DNA of 64,000 nt from Mesorhizobium sp. B2-1-8 (GTDB lineage Bacteria; Pseudomonadota; Alphaproteobacteria; Rhizobiales; Rhizobiaceae). Each line of letters begins with the position of its first letter. Positions within the stretch are counted from its first letter, which is position 1. The notes beneath the pieces are model-generated. The model did not search any database, had not been told where the DNA came from, and saw only the letters and a program-made list of their open reading frames with translations. Positions 42,199 through 51,043 of this stretch are shown here, in pieces. The position numbers were made by a program, and so were the translations under genes. Location: assembly GCF_006442545.2 (NCBI RefSeq), contig NZ_CP083952.1, forward strand, positions 4,317,501 through 4,381,500. Reading direction: 5' to 3'.

Positions 42199-42831
42199 GT
42201 GCAGTCGTTCATCGACCAGAGCGTTGGTTTCATCGAGAACCATCAGGCCTGGGCGGGCCTCGTGGTCGGATTGCTGGCCTTCGGCGAATCGCTGGTGCTG
42301 GTCGGCATCCTGTTGCCCGGCACCACGGTGCTGATCATCGTCGGCGGCCTGGTGGGTGCCGGTATCGTCCAGCCACTGCCGGTCCTCCTCGCCGCGATGA
42401 TCGGCGCGGTGCTCGGCGACACCATCTCCTATTTCCTCGGCAAATGGCTCGGGCGTGGCGTCGTCCACAAATGGCCGCTCAACCGCTATCGCCGCGAGAT
42501 AGCCAGGGCGCGCCTGTTCTTCCATCGCTACGGTTTCGCCGCGGTTTTCGTCGGTCGCTTCTTCGGTCCGGTGCGTGCCACCGTGCCGCTGGTCGCGGGC
42601 ATGATGGGGATGAACAGGCGCCGCTTCCAGATCGCCAACATCCTGTCGGCGATCATCTGGGCGCCGGTCGTGCTGTCGCCTGGGTGGCTGGTGGCGAAAG
42701 GGGCCGACAATCTGCCTGAGCTCGACGCAACCAGCCTGTTCGGCCTGGCGGTGATCGCGGCCATGGCGGCGGCGATCATCGTCGTCGTTATTGTCATCAG
42801 ACTGCGCGGCAGGCGCGATACCCGGGCTTAG
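42199..42831 (+). CDS. DedA family membrane protein
   Basis: A 210-residue polytopic protein of the DedA/SNARE-associated (VTT) family, now thought to include lipid-carrier flippases. Signature 'FGESLVLVGILLPGTTVLI' and 'GRFFGPVRATVPLVAG' are clear. It has about five membrane segments. GTG start with 'gggag' 6 nt upstream. The neighbouring undecaprenyl-diphosphatase gene (uppP) makes a joint role in lipid-carrier recycling plausible, though they are not in one operon. Confidence 0.9.
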   Translation: MQSFIDQSVGFIENHQAWAGLVVGLLAFGESLVLVGILLPGTTVLIIVGGLVGAGIVQPLPVLLAAMIGAVLGDTISYFLGKWLGRGVVHKWPLNRYRREIARARLFFHRYGFAAVFVGRFFGPVRATVPLVAGMMGMNRRRFQIANILSAIIWAPVVLSPGWLVAKGADNLPELDATSLFGLAVIAAMAAAIIVVVIVIRLRGRRDTRA

Positions 42832-42836
42832 GGCGT

Positions 42837-43628
42837 TCAGCCGCGCTTCCTGAAGACGCCGATCATCGGCCCCAGGTTCCAGTAGTCGTCGTTGCGGCCG
42901 AGGGCCGGAGCGAGCAGGCTCGATATCGTGCCGTCGAGAAAGAGCGCGTTGTCGCAGCCGAGCACGTCGCGAAACAGGCGGGCGAAGGCATGGAACGTCA
43001 CCGTGCCGTTCGAGATGGCAAAGACGGCAACCCCATCCTTTCGCACTCCGACGCCGTCGCGGCTCTTGCGCGACGTGCCGTCGGACCGGAATTTCGGGTG
43101 AAGCTGGCCGTCGATCACCAGCATTGGCCCCGATTGCGTCGCATAGTCGGTGGCTGGCCGCTGCCTGACGAAGTCCCTGGTCGCCCGGACCGCGGCCTTG
43201 CCGCCGCCGACGTAGAAGATGCCATTCGGCTGCAGCGAAAAGTTGCCGCTTCCCGAGCCCGTCTTCACACCGGCCATTTCCTGGCCGCGTTCGACATAGA
43301 GGCCGACCGGCCTGAGGTCCGGATGATACATGCCGCCATTGATGGCAAACAACATGGTACGGCCGGCCGTGCGCTGGGCGCTGTCGAGATTGTGCAGCGA
43401 TTGAAAAGGCTTGCCCGCCGGGTCTTTCCAGAACAGTTCGATCGAATACAGTTTCGGATCGACCTCGCAGACGAGAAAGCTCGCGGCCTCGAAGGCGACG
43501 TCACGGCAAGGCGGCACCGAAGCGAACCACTGGCCGAATGCCATCATCGTGGCGACCGCGTGGGGCAACGCGCCCTTGACCAAGGTCAGCAACAAGGGCG
43601 CAGAATGCAGGAGAGTCAAAAAATCCAT
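42837..43628 (-). CDS. Phosphodiester glycosidase family (NAGPA-like) protein
   Basis: A 263-residue secreted protein with an N-terminal hydrophobic signal. 'FAINGGMYHPDLRPVGLYVE', 'PNGIFYVGGGKA', 'DGVGVRKDGVAVFAISNG' and 'FLDGTISSL' are typical of the NAGPA/DUF2233 domain, related to uncovering enzymes that cleave N-acetylglucosamine phosphodiesters. The substrate in bacteria is unknown. The start at ATG 43628 fits the signal peptide. It is convergent with dedA. Confidence 0.88.
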   Translation of the reverse strand: MDFLTLLHSAPLLLTLVKGALPHAVATMMAFGQWFASVPPCRDVAFEAASFLVCEVDPKLYSIELFWKDPAGKPFQSLHNLDSAQRTAGRTMLFAINGGMYHPDLRPVGLYVERGQEMAGVKTGSGSGNFSLQPNGIFYVGGGKAAVRATRDFVRQRPATDYATQSGPMLVIDGQLHPKFRSDGTSRKSRDGVGVRKDGVAVFAISNGTVTFHAFARLFRDVLGCDNALFLDGTISSLLAPALGRNDDYWNLGPMIGVFRKRG

Positions 43629-43731
43629 GCGCGTTCCGGATTGTCGGTCCCAACGAATTGTCGTGGATAGCACCGCTTGCCGGCATGATGAAGGATTTGC
43701 TCGAGGAGAAGCGTGGACTACGGCCCGACGG

Positions 43732-44358
43732 CTATTTCACGGCGCTGACCAGCTTCTCTTCGCCGGCAAGAATGGAGACCCAGTGCCCGGTGTCGTCACT
43801 CGCCTGTCTTTTCAGATAGCGATACGGCGTCTGGTTCCAGACACGAACCTTGTCGACGAGATTGTCGAGGATGAAGTCGCCCTTGTCGGTACGCACCGTC
43901 AGCACGGCGTGGCCCTCGCCGTCCGGCTTGCGAACCACCGTCATCAGGAGGTTGGCTATGGCAATGCCCAGGCTGTTGAGCTCGCGCCGCTTTTCAAGCG
44001 CGTAATCCTCGCAATCGCCGAAGCCATTGTCCGGATAGGCCCACCATTCCTCCTTGCCGTAATTGTCCATGTCGCTCATCGGCTTGACCCGCGCGTTGAC
44101 CGAAAGGTTCACGGCGCTGATCTCCCGCGACAGCTTGGCGGTCAAGCGTGCCGGCTCGCTGTCGCGTGAACGGATCGAGCACTCGGCGGAATGGATCTTG
44201 CAAAAATCATAGTGGCCGATCGGCTGGGAGGTCGAGCCACCGATAACCATGGAAACGGGAGCCGTGTAGGCGGAACTCGCCGCCGAACAGAAAGCAATCA
44301 GGCCAATCGTGAGCCCCAGCCCCTTCGCCTTCCGGCGCCAACCCATCGAGGATGCCAT
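43732..44358 (-). CDS. Transglutaminase-like cysteine peptidase (BTLCP), paralogue 2
   Basis: A 208-residue secreted BTLCP protein. The triad is Cys116 in 'NGFGDCEDYALEKRREL', His150 in 'EGHAVLTVRTDKGDFILDN' and Asp165. It matches the protein at 5905-6513 in order and spacing ('SQPIGHYDFC', 'VNARVKPMSDMDNYG'). The signal peptide is about 1-32. The two are old duplicates in one genome. It precedes the NAGPA-like gene in the same direction by about 100 bp. Confidence 0.9.
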   Translation of the reverse strand: MASSMGWRRKAKGLGLTIGLIAFCSAASSAYTAPVSMVIGGSTSQPIGHYDFCKIHSAECSIRSRDSEPARLTAKLSREISAVNLSVNARVKPMSDMDNYGKEEWWAYPDNGFGDCEDYALEKRRELNSLGIAIANLLMTVVRKPDGEGHAVLTVRTDKGDFILDNLVDKVRVWNQTPYRYLKRQASDDTGHWVSILAGEEKLVSAVK

Positions 44359-44505
44359 CCGGCCCCGCCCATCTGTTTTGTTAACAGAACGTTAAGGGCG
44401 GATGTTGCCGGAAGTCAATGAAGGCGTCCGATCACATCTTCGGGCACGGGTTCATGTCCTCCTGGCGGTTGCAGCCGCGCAACACCGGGGGCGTGCCGAT
44501 CCGGC

Positions 44506-45378
44506 CTAGGCAAGCCATCCCGTTGCCACGCCGAGCAGCAGGACAACCCCGAGCACGCCGCGATAGATGACGAAGGGCCAGGCGGAGAAGCGTTCCAGCA
44601 CACGCATCAGGCCCCAGATGGCGAAAAAGGCCGATATCGAGGCCACGAGCAGTCCCAGGCCGAGAACCGACCATCCATGGGCATCGAGATGCACCTTGTG
44701 CAGTTCCCACAATTCCTTGAGGCCGGCGAGCGAGATGGCCGGCAGCCCGAGCAGGAACGAGAAACGGGCCGCCTCCGCCCGCTTGAAGCCAAGCCCCAGT
44801 GCCGCCGTCAGGGTCGAGCCGGAACGGGAAACTCCGGGTATCAAGGCGCCGATCTGCGCGATGCCGACCAGCAGTGCATCGGCCAGCGACGCGTCGGCCA
44901 TGGTGCGCCGGTGGCGGGCAAGGATTTCCGCCAGCCCCAGCAGGACCGCCATGGCGATGCAGGCCCAGCCAATCACGCTCAGGCTGCGCAACGGCGAATT
45001 GCAGGTGTTGAGAACGCCCGAGAGAGCCACACCGGCGATGACGATGGGGATCGTCGCCAGCACGATCCACAGCGCCAGGCGGAAATGCCGGTCGGCAAAA
45101 TCGCGGCGCGTGAGGGCGTCGAGTGACCCGAACAGAAGATCCCTCACATCGGCCCAGAAATAGCTGACCACGGCGGCTAGAGCCGCCAGTTGCATGGCGG
45201 CGGAGAAGGCGGAGCCCGGATCCTGCCAGCCGAGCACCGCCGGCACGATGCGCATATGGGCGGTCGAAGAAATCGGCAGCAGTTCGGTGATGCCTTGCAC
45301 AAGGCCGAGGAATGCGACCTTGGCAAATCCAAGGCCGACAAAGCCCGTGTCGACGCCTTGCGTGCAGATATCAGCCAT
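44506..45378 (-). CDS. uppP: Undecaprenyl-diphosphatase
   Basis: A 290-residue membrane enzyme (BacA/UppP) that removes a phosphate from undecaprenyl pyrophosphate, recycling the lipid carrier for peptidoglycan and polysaccharide. The two active motifs are 'GLVQGITELLPISSTAHM' and 'PGVSRSGSTLTAALG'. About seven to eight membrane segments. I chose ATG 45378 ('ggaa' 6 nt upstream) over 45390 and the longer frame. Confidence 0.94.
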   Translation of the reverse strand: MADICTQGVDTGFVGLGFAKVAFLGLVQGITELLPISSTAHMRIVPAVLGWQDPGSAFSAAMQLAALAAVVSYFWADVRDLLFGSLDALTRRDFADRHFRLALWIVLATIPIVIAGVALSGVLNTCNSPLRSLSVIGWACIAMAVLLGLAEILARHRRTMADASLADALLVGIAQIGALIPGVSRSGSTLTAALGLGFKRAEAARFSFLLGLPAISLAGLKELWELHKVHLDAHGWSVLGLGLLVASISAFFAIWGLMRVLERFSAWPFVIYRGVLGVVLLLGVATGWLA

Positions 45379-45522
45379 GTCGGGTTCCATGCGGGAGAGA
45401 TCGGACTTGCGAAGGCACGATCGGCGGCGATCGGAGCCGGACAAGCCATACCGTCATGCTGCGGAGAATCAATTTACGGATTTGTAAGCTGGCACCGCCG
45501 CGTCAGGCGCGTACGGTTCAAA

Positions 45523-45539
45523 CCGGCCCGAAGGGCCGG
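45523..45539 (-). terminator. Hairpin downstream of the 65-residue gene
   Basis: A 7-bp GC stem with a 3-nt loop, followed on the minus strand by 'tttg', about 33 bp beyond the stop at 45572. A short T-run makes it a weak candidate. Confidence 0.45.
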
Positions 45540-45571
45540 CGATGCTCCCATGGGTGAGGTTGACAAGACGA

Positions 45572-45769
45572 TTACGGGCACAGCCACAGTTTCTGGCAGG
45601 TCCTGGCGATCACATGCGCGGGCGGCATGACAGGCTCCTCTGCGGACGGCCGGCGAGCCCGCTCAAGCAGCATGCGCACCTGTTCCGGGCGCACACGGTC
45701 GCGCTCCATCACAAGCAGGACCATCGGGTCGCTCAAAAGCTCGTCCAGGGTGCTGATGCTGTCGCTCAT
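45572..45769 (-). CDS. Small conserved hypothetical protein
   Basis: A 65-residue protein: 'STLDELLSDPMVLLVMERDR' is followed by a short helix, and 'PPAHVIARTCQKLWLCP' closes it. 'ggag' lies 7 nt before the ATG. I recall similar small proteins in rhizobial genomes but cannot name the family. It is cytoplasmic and stands alone. Confidence 0.7.
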   Translation of the reverse strand: MSDSISTLDELLSDPMVLLVMERDRVRPEQVRMLLERARRPSAEEPVMPPAHVIARTCQKLWLCP

Positions 45770-45921
45770 CCGTCGTCTCCTCGAATGCCGGGCCCGCGAC
45801 GCTTAGATAGGGTGACAAAGATGGCCCGCCAATGACGCTTTGCCGGCTATCGCGTGTCTCTTTCGGTTATTTTTTGGTCATCCTGGGGCAAGTCCTCTCC
45901 TGTCGACGGGAAGGAGAAAGC

Positions 45922-46317
45922 CTAGGCCGGCGGAGCGCCTTCATATTGCGGCAGGCCGTCATCCAGCATCACCCAAGGCTGCTTTGAGGTGGTCCAGATG
46001 TGCATCTGGGGCCGGAACAGCGACGGGTCGTCGAGCGAACCGGTCGTGACGCCGATGATGCCGGCCGAATCGCGCCGCGAAAACATCGTCGTGCCGCAGC
46101 TGGGGCAAAAACCGCGCTCGAGGTCCGGCGAGGTATTGACCGTGGCCAACGGACCCTCGACCGTCACATCGTCGATGCGGAACAGAACGCGCGCATTGAA
46201 GGCCGCGCCGATCGCCTTCTGGCAGAGCCGGCAATGACAGATGCGCTCGTTGATGGGGCCGGCGTCGGTGCGGTAGCGCACCGCCCTGCACAGGCATCCG
46301 CCCTCATATTTTGTCAT
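45922..46317 (-). CDS. GFA (glutathione-dependent formaldehyde-activating) family protein
   Basis: A 131-residue zinc protein of the GFA/CENP-V family. Metal cysteines are in 'GGCLCRAVRY' (CxC), 'CHCRLCQKAIG' (CxxC) and 'FCPSCGTTMF' (CxxC). The archetype promotes glutathione-formaldehyde adduct formation, though most members have unproved activity. It is a single gene. Confidence 0.92.
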   Translation of the reverse strand: MTKYEGGCLCRAVRYRTDAGPINERICHCRLCQKAIGAAFNARVLFRIDDVTVEGPLATVNTSPDLERGFCPSCGTTMFSRRDSAGIIGVTTGSLDDPSLFRPQMHIWTTSKQPWVMLDDGLPQYEGAPPA

Positions 46318-46430
46318 CGCCTGGATCCATTGTTGGAGTGAACAGGCGGCAAGGTAGCGGCGAAGCCGATTGGGTCAATTGAAAAGCTTTGATACAAGGT
46401 CATCGATTATCGTGATGTGGCAGGACCGCG

Positions 46431-47459
46431 ATGACAGCGGACATCGAAACAATCGGCATTGCGGCTCTGTTCGGACCGCCCTCGCCCGCCCGCGACCGCT
46501 GCGACGCCAGGATCATGGCCGCCGCGGCCGGCATCGGTTTCATGGCGGTTCGGGATTTTCCCGGCGATGACTGGCTGACGCCGGACAAGCGCGCGCGATT
46601 GCTGCGCATCTTCGCGCTTCCCGATGCCGGGAAGCAGGAATTGCTGCGCTGGAATTTCGATCACACGAAGAAGAATTTCTACCGCGGCTGGTTTCCGCTG
46701 CAGCCGCAAGCCGTTTCCTACAAGGAAGGTATCGACATGGGGCCGGACCTTGCCGACGCGGCGCGACTGTCAGCCTCCGACGATCCCCTGTGTGAGCCGA
46801 CACCATTGCCAGCCGAAAATGCGCTGCCCGGCTGGCGTACCGCCGCAGCCGACTACTATCGCGCGATGGAGACGGTCGGCACCATGCTGATGCGGTCGAT
46901 CGCTCGCGGACTTGGCCTGCCTGAACTGATCTTCGATGCCTATTTCGATGGTGGCATCTCGACGCTGCGCCTGATCCGCTATCCCCTGCGCGACGCCAAT
47001 GCCGGCGTCGACACCAGCGGGCCGGAGTTTTCGGTGATCCACAAGGGTGAGATGCGCACCATCATCGGCCGCGAACATGCCGATTCAGGCTTCGTCACCT
47101 TGCTGGCGCAGGACGGCGTCGAGGGCCTGCAGGCAAAGAACCTCGCCGGCGAATGGATCGACGTGCCTCCAGCCAACGGCACGCTGGCGGTCAATTTCGG
47201 CCAGTTGCTGGAACGCTGGACCGGCGGCCGCGTGCGGGCGACACGGCACCGGGTCATCGCGCCGAAAACGGTGCGGTTCTCGATCCCGTTCTTCTACGAG
47301 CCGCGCGTCGATGCGGAAATCTCGCCTCTGCCATTGGACGACGCCGAACCGTTCGAGCCGTTTCTCTACGGTGACTATCTCTGGGAGTCGGCGACGAACT
47401 TCGTCGAGATGAGCGGTATCAAGCATCTGAGGCAGCCTCGCCGAGCCAAGGCTTCCTGA
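46431..47459 (+). CDS. Isopenicillin N synthase-like 2-oxoglutarate/Fe(II) oxygenase
   Basis: A 342-residue double-stranded beta-helix dioxygenase. The iron triad is His216-x-Asp218 ('REHADSGF') and His273 ('TRHRVIAP'). Arg282 and Ser284 ('RFSIPFF') bind the co-substrate carboxylate. The N-terminal DIOX_N region covers about 5-130. It resembles plant-type 2OG oxygenases; substrate unknown. It ends convergently with the ParB-like gene. Confidence 0.93.
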   Translation: MTADIETIGIAALFGPPSPARDRCDARIMAAAAGIGFMAVRDFPGDDWLTPDKRARLLRIFALPDAGKQELLRWNFDHTKKNFYRGWFPLQPQAVSYKEGIDMGPDLADAARLSASDDPLCEPTPLPAENALPGWRTAAADYYRAMETVGTMLMRSIARGLGLPELIFDAYFDGGISTLRLIRYPLRDANAGVDTSGPEFSVIHKGEMRTIIGREHADSGFVTLLAQDGVEGLQAKNLAGEWIDVPPANGTLAVNFGQLLERWTGGRVRATRHRVIAPKTVRFSIPFFYEPRVDAEISPLPLDDAEPFEPFLYGDYLWESATNFVEMSGIKHLRQPRRAKAS

Positions 47460-47465
47460 GCGACA

Positions 47466-47495
47466 CGCTGGCCGTCTCGCTGGAGACGGCCAGCG
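47466..47495. terminator. 13-bp hairpin between convergent genes
   Basis: A perfect 13-bp stem (47466-47478 with 47483-47495) with a 4-nt loop, 7 bp after the oxygenase stop. No T-run on either strand, so possibly factor-assisted. Confidence 0.55.
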
Positions 47496-47606
47496 GCGAT
47501 GGCAAGGTCAGGTTTGCGTCCCAACGTCGAGCCGAGCCAACGCGGCCCTATACCGCCGGTGAAAAATTCTGGAGACTGTGAGTGCTGCAGGCGAAGGAGG
47601 CGCGCG

Positions 47607-47855
47607 TCAGTGGCGTTTGGCGTGCACCAGATAGGCGTCGATCTCCGACTCGCCGAGCCACTTGGCTGCCTCCAGACGGTGCAGTCCTTCGACAAGTATG
47701 TGCCGCTTGCCGTCGTGGCGGACCTGGATCGGCGTCTTCATGCCGTTTTCCAGTATATCCTCGGCCAGATGCCGGACGGTCTCGGGATGCAGTGTCTTCT
47801 TGCGCGCGGTGGGCACGTAGATATCGTCGACCTTGACCTTTTGCACCCTGAGCAT
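47607..47855 (-). CDS. ParB N-terminal-like domain protein
   Basis: An 82-residue protein equal to a single ParB/sulfiredoxin-like nuclease domain: 'VDDIYVPTARKKTLHPETVR', 'HLAEDILENGMKTPIQVR', and the conserved 'ILVEGLHRLEAAKWLG' (box II GxxR-like). It has no DNA-binding HTH, so is not a partition protein. Such small ParB-like proteins may be nucleotide-binding. It is divergent from the amidase-like gene. Confidence 0.85.
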   Translation of the reverse strand: MLRVQKVKVDDIYVPTARKKTLHPETVRHLAEDILENGMKTPIQVRHDGKRHILVEGLHRLEAAKWLGESEIDAYLVHAKRH

Positions 47856-47983
47856 GCCTGTCCCCTTGGCGGAACCGCCGCCGTCTTCCTGAGATAGTCG
47901 GTTTGCTGAGGGCGGCCAAGGGTGCGGCTAACGAATGCTGGCATGATCGTTTCCATTTGACGCCTGGCCGGCGGATCGCCGAA

Positions 47984-49651
47984 ATGGCGCCTCCGATGGA
48001 CCAGGGCTTCATGATCAATCTGCCAACCGAATTCCCCGATTTCGGACTGACGGCGGCGCAGCGCCGCCATGCCGTGCGCGGCCACTATTACGAATGGCCA
48101 GGCATGGATGGCGAGCGCGGCGAGATCTGGTGTTACAGCGACCGGTTTTCGTACCGTGCCGGCGAGATGGTGATTTTGCATGTCAGTTCGACCGCTCCGT
48201 CCTTCGGCATCACGATCGTTCGGGACGGCGGCGCCGAGAGGAAAGTGTTCGAGAAGTCGGGCATCGCATCGTGCTGGCAGGACAGTCCGGATCAATGCTC
48301 GGCCGAAGGTTGCGGCTGGCAAGCCTCCTTCGAATTCCGTGTGGGAAACGATTGGCCGTCCGGCGCCTATCGCGTGACGCTGACCGCGGACGGGCGCGAC
48401 GGCAAGTCGATCCAAAGTCACCACATTTTTATCGTCTCTCCCCAGCCCGGCAAGAAACCCGGCCGCGTGCTGCAGGTGGCGGCGACGGGCACATGGCTTG
48501 CCTACAACACCTGGGGAGGCTCCAACCACTATCAGGGCATCACCGGGCCCGACCGCAACCAGTACTCGCCCATCGTGTCGACGCAGCGCCCCTGGTGCCG
48601 CGGCTTCGTCGTGCTGCCCGGGGATGCGCCGCGCGTGCCATTGGAGGTCGCGGTGCCGCCGAAGACCGTGCCGCGGTATCCGCACATGGAGTGGGCGCTC
48701 GCCACCGGTCATTCGAAGAAATACGCCTCGTCCGGTTGGGCCAGCTACGACAGCCATTTTTTTCGCTTCGCCGAACGGGCTGGTTATGATGTCGACCTGA
48801 CAAGCCAGCACGACCTGCATTTTTCGCCCGAGATACTCGACGGGTATGACTGCGCGGTCTTCGTCGGCCATGACGAATACTGGACCTGGGAGATGCGCGA
48901 CGCGGTCGACTTCTACGTCGAACGCGGCGGTCACGCGGCGCGTTTTGCCGGCAATTTCATGTGGCAGACGCGGCTGGAGGACGAGGGCCGCCGACAGGTC
49001 TGCTACAAATACCGCGCCCGGGCCGAGGATCCCGCCTATCGCGGCGGCGACGTGACGCGCGCCACCAATTCCTGGGAAGCGCCCGAAATCGGCCGGCCGG
49101 GTTCAGCCACCTTCGGGCTCAACGCCACACGTGGTGTCTATGCCGGCTGGGGCGGCTGCGCGCCACGTGGCGTACGCGGTTTTCCGGTCTATCGGCCGGA
49201 ACATTGGGCCTTCGCCGGCACCGGCATCTATTACGGCGACCTGCTCGGCGCCGACAGCCATGTCTATGGCTATGAGGTGGACGGGCTCGACTTCGAGATA
49301 CGCGGCGGCCTGCCCTACCCGACCGCGACCAGCGGCGCGCCCGATGGCTTGCAGGTGCTCGCCGTCGGTATGGCAAGCCAGGTCGAGGAAAGCGCCGACA
49401 TCCCGGTCGAGGACCAGTTCCTCACCGACGAGGACGGCCGCTTCACCGCCGAAACTTTGTTCGGCGAGGCGAGCGACGCCAATCTCGAAAAGGTCAAACG
49501 CGGCAATGGCATGATCGTCAATTTTCCACGCGGCAAGGGCGACGTGTTCCACGCCGGAAGCTGCGAATGGGTCGCCGGCCTGCTAAGACAAGACCCGATG
49601 GTCGAACGGGTTACCCAGAATGTCCTCGATCGCTTTCTTGGAAAGTCCTGA
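47984..49651 (+). CDS. N,N-dimethylformamidase beta-subunit-like protein
   Basis: A protein of about 555 residues resembling the large subunit of N,N-dimethylformamidase. 'AGEMVILHVSSTAPSF' starts the N-terminal beta-sandwich. The core has 'TGTWLAYNTWGGSNHYQG', 'SQHDLHFSPEIL' and 'FVGHDEYWTWEMRDAV' (the His/Glu cluster near the iron-site tyrosine/glutamate of the real enzyme). A small subunit is not present nearby, so amide hydrolysis is not assured. The start is uncertain (47984, 47996 or 48011). It leads the amine cluster; the next gene begins 2 bp after its stop. Confidence 0.85.
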   Translation: MAPPMDQGFMINLPTEFPDFGLTAAQRRHAVRGHYYEWPGMDGERGEIWCYSDRFSYRAGEMVILHVSSTAPSFGITIVRDGGAERKVFEKSGIASCWQDSPDQCSAEGCGWQASFEFRVGNDWPSGAYRVTLTADGRDGKSIQSHHIFIVSPQPGKKPGRVLQVAATGTWLAYNTWGGSNHYQGITGPDRNQYSPIVSTQRPWCRGFVVLPGDAPRVPLEVAVPPKTVPRYPHMEWALATGHSKKYASSGWASYDSHFFRFAERAGYDVDLTSQHDLHFSPEILDGYDCAVFVGHDEYWTWEMRDAVDFYVERGGHAARFAGNFMWQTRLEDEGRRQVCYKYRARAEDPAYRGGDVTRATNSWEAPEIGRPGSATFGLNATRGVYAGWGGCAPRGVRGFPVYRPEHWAFAGTGIYYGDLLGADSHVYGYEVDGLDFEIRGGLPYPTATSGAPDGLQVLAVGMASQVEESADIPVEDQFLTDEDGRFTAETLFGEASDANLEKVKRGNGMIVNFPRGKGDVFHAGSCEWVAGLLRQDPMVERVTQNVLDRFLGKS

Positions 49652-49652
49652 C

Positions 49653-51038
49653 ATGTCGAAAGTCCAGCCTGCCATTCAAGACACCGATGCCCGGCGCCAA
49701 TCGCATCTGTTCTACCTCTCCAGCCTACGCCGGCCGCTGATCGACCGCGCCGAAGGCATCTACATGTGGACGCAGGATGGTCGCCGTTTCATCGACGGGT
49801 CGAGCGGGCCGATGGTCGCCAATATCGGCCATTCCAACCGCAATGTGCTCGACGCCATGAAGCGGCAGATGGACCGCGCCACCTTCGCCTACCGGCTGCA
49901 TTTCGAGAACGAGCCGGCGGAAGAACTGGCGCGAGAACTTGCCGGCAAGCTGCCGGTAGGCATGGACCGCATCTTCTTCGTCTCCGGCGGTTCCGAAGCG
50001 ACGGAATCCTGCATCAAGCTGGCGAGGCAATGGGCCGTGGCCACCGGCCAAGCCGGCCGCTGGAAAGTGATCACCCGCTTCCCTTCCTATCATGGCGGTA
50101 CGCTGGGGTCGCTTTCGATCACCGGCGACGATGCGCTGGCCGAGACTTTTACGCCGATGATGCGGGTGATGCCGACCGTGCCGGCACCAACCGCCTGGCG
50201 CGACCGCGACAATCTCTCGATGGAGCAGCGCGGCGTGCGCTATGCCGACATACTGGAGGAAAAAATCCTCGCCGAAGGCCCCGAAAGCGTCGTCGCTTTC
50301 ATCATGGAGCCGATCGGCGGCGCCGCGACCGCTGCGCTTGTCGCGCCGGACAGCTACTATGCGCGCATCCGCGAGATCTGCGACCGCTACGGCATCCTGC
50401 TGATCCATGACGAAGTGATGAGCGGTGCCGGCCGCACCGGCAAATTCCTCGGCGGCGACCACTGGAATTGCAAGCCGGATATCGTCGCGCTGTCGAAGGG
50501 ACTGGGATCGGGCTACGCGCCGCTCGGGGCACTGGCGGCGCCGATGCGGCTGGTCGAGCCACTGCTCGCCTCCGGCGGCTTCCAGCATGGCCACACCTAT
50601 GCCGGCAACCCGCTGGCCTGCGCCGCCGGACTTGCCGTGCTTGGCGAAATGGACCGGCTCGACCTGATCGCCGATGCGGCTGCCATGGGCGATGTGCTGA
50701 TGGACGGATTGAAGGGCCTGGCGAAGCGCTTTCCGTTCATTGCCGATGTGCGCGGCAAGGGGCTGCTTACCGGCGCCGAAATGGTCGCCGATCCCGATAC
50801 GCTGAAACCGATCGAACAGAGCAAAAAAGCCACGCAGCGCCTGCTCGACATCGCCTATGAGCGCGGGCTGATCATCTATGGCCGCAGGGTCAAGGGCGGC
50901 GTCGACGGCGACAATTTCATGGTGGCACCGCCGATGATCGTCACCAGCGAACAGATCGGCGAGATCATCTCCATCATTGGCGACTCGCTCGAGGTTCTGG
51001 CCTCCGAGCTCGACCTGCCGGTTGAAGGCCGGGGGTAG
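49653..51038 (+). CDS. Class III (omega) aminotransferase
   Basis: A 461-residue PLP-dependent aminotransferase. The Schiff-base lysine is in 'IVALSKGLGSGYAPLG'; 'LLIHDEVMSGAGRTG' binds the pyridine ring; 'SGGSEATESCIKLAR' binds phosphate. Enzymes of this class act on terminal amines such as omega-amino acids and polyamines. ATG is 2 bp past the upstream stop, with 'ggaaag' as the ribosome site. It belongs to the 48-53.5 kb module. Confidence 0.93.
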   Translation: MSKVQPAIQDTDARRQSHLFYLSSLRRPLIDRAEGIYMWTQDGRRFIDGSSGPMVANIGHSNRNVLDAMKRQMDRATFAYRLHFENEPAEELARELAGKLPVGMDRIFFVSGGSEATESCIKLARQWAVATGQAGRWKVITRFPSYHGGTLGSLSITGDDALAETFTPMMRVMPTVPAPTAWRDRDNLSMEQRGVRYADILEEKILAEGPESVVAFIMEPIGGAATAALVAPDSYYARIREICDRYGILLIHDEVMSGAGRTGKFLGGDHWNCKPDIVALSKGLGSGYAPLGALAAPMRLVEPLLASGGFQHGHTYAGNPLACAAGLAVLGEMDRLDLIADAAAMGDVLMDGLKGLAKRFPFIADVRGKGLLTGAEMVADPDTLKPIEQSKKATQRLLDIAYERGLIIYGRRVKGGVDGDNFMVAPPMIVTSEQIGEIISIIGDSLEVLASELDLPVEGRG

Positions 51039-51043
51039 AGCAG

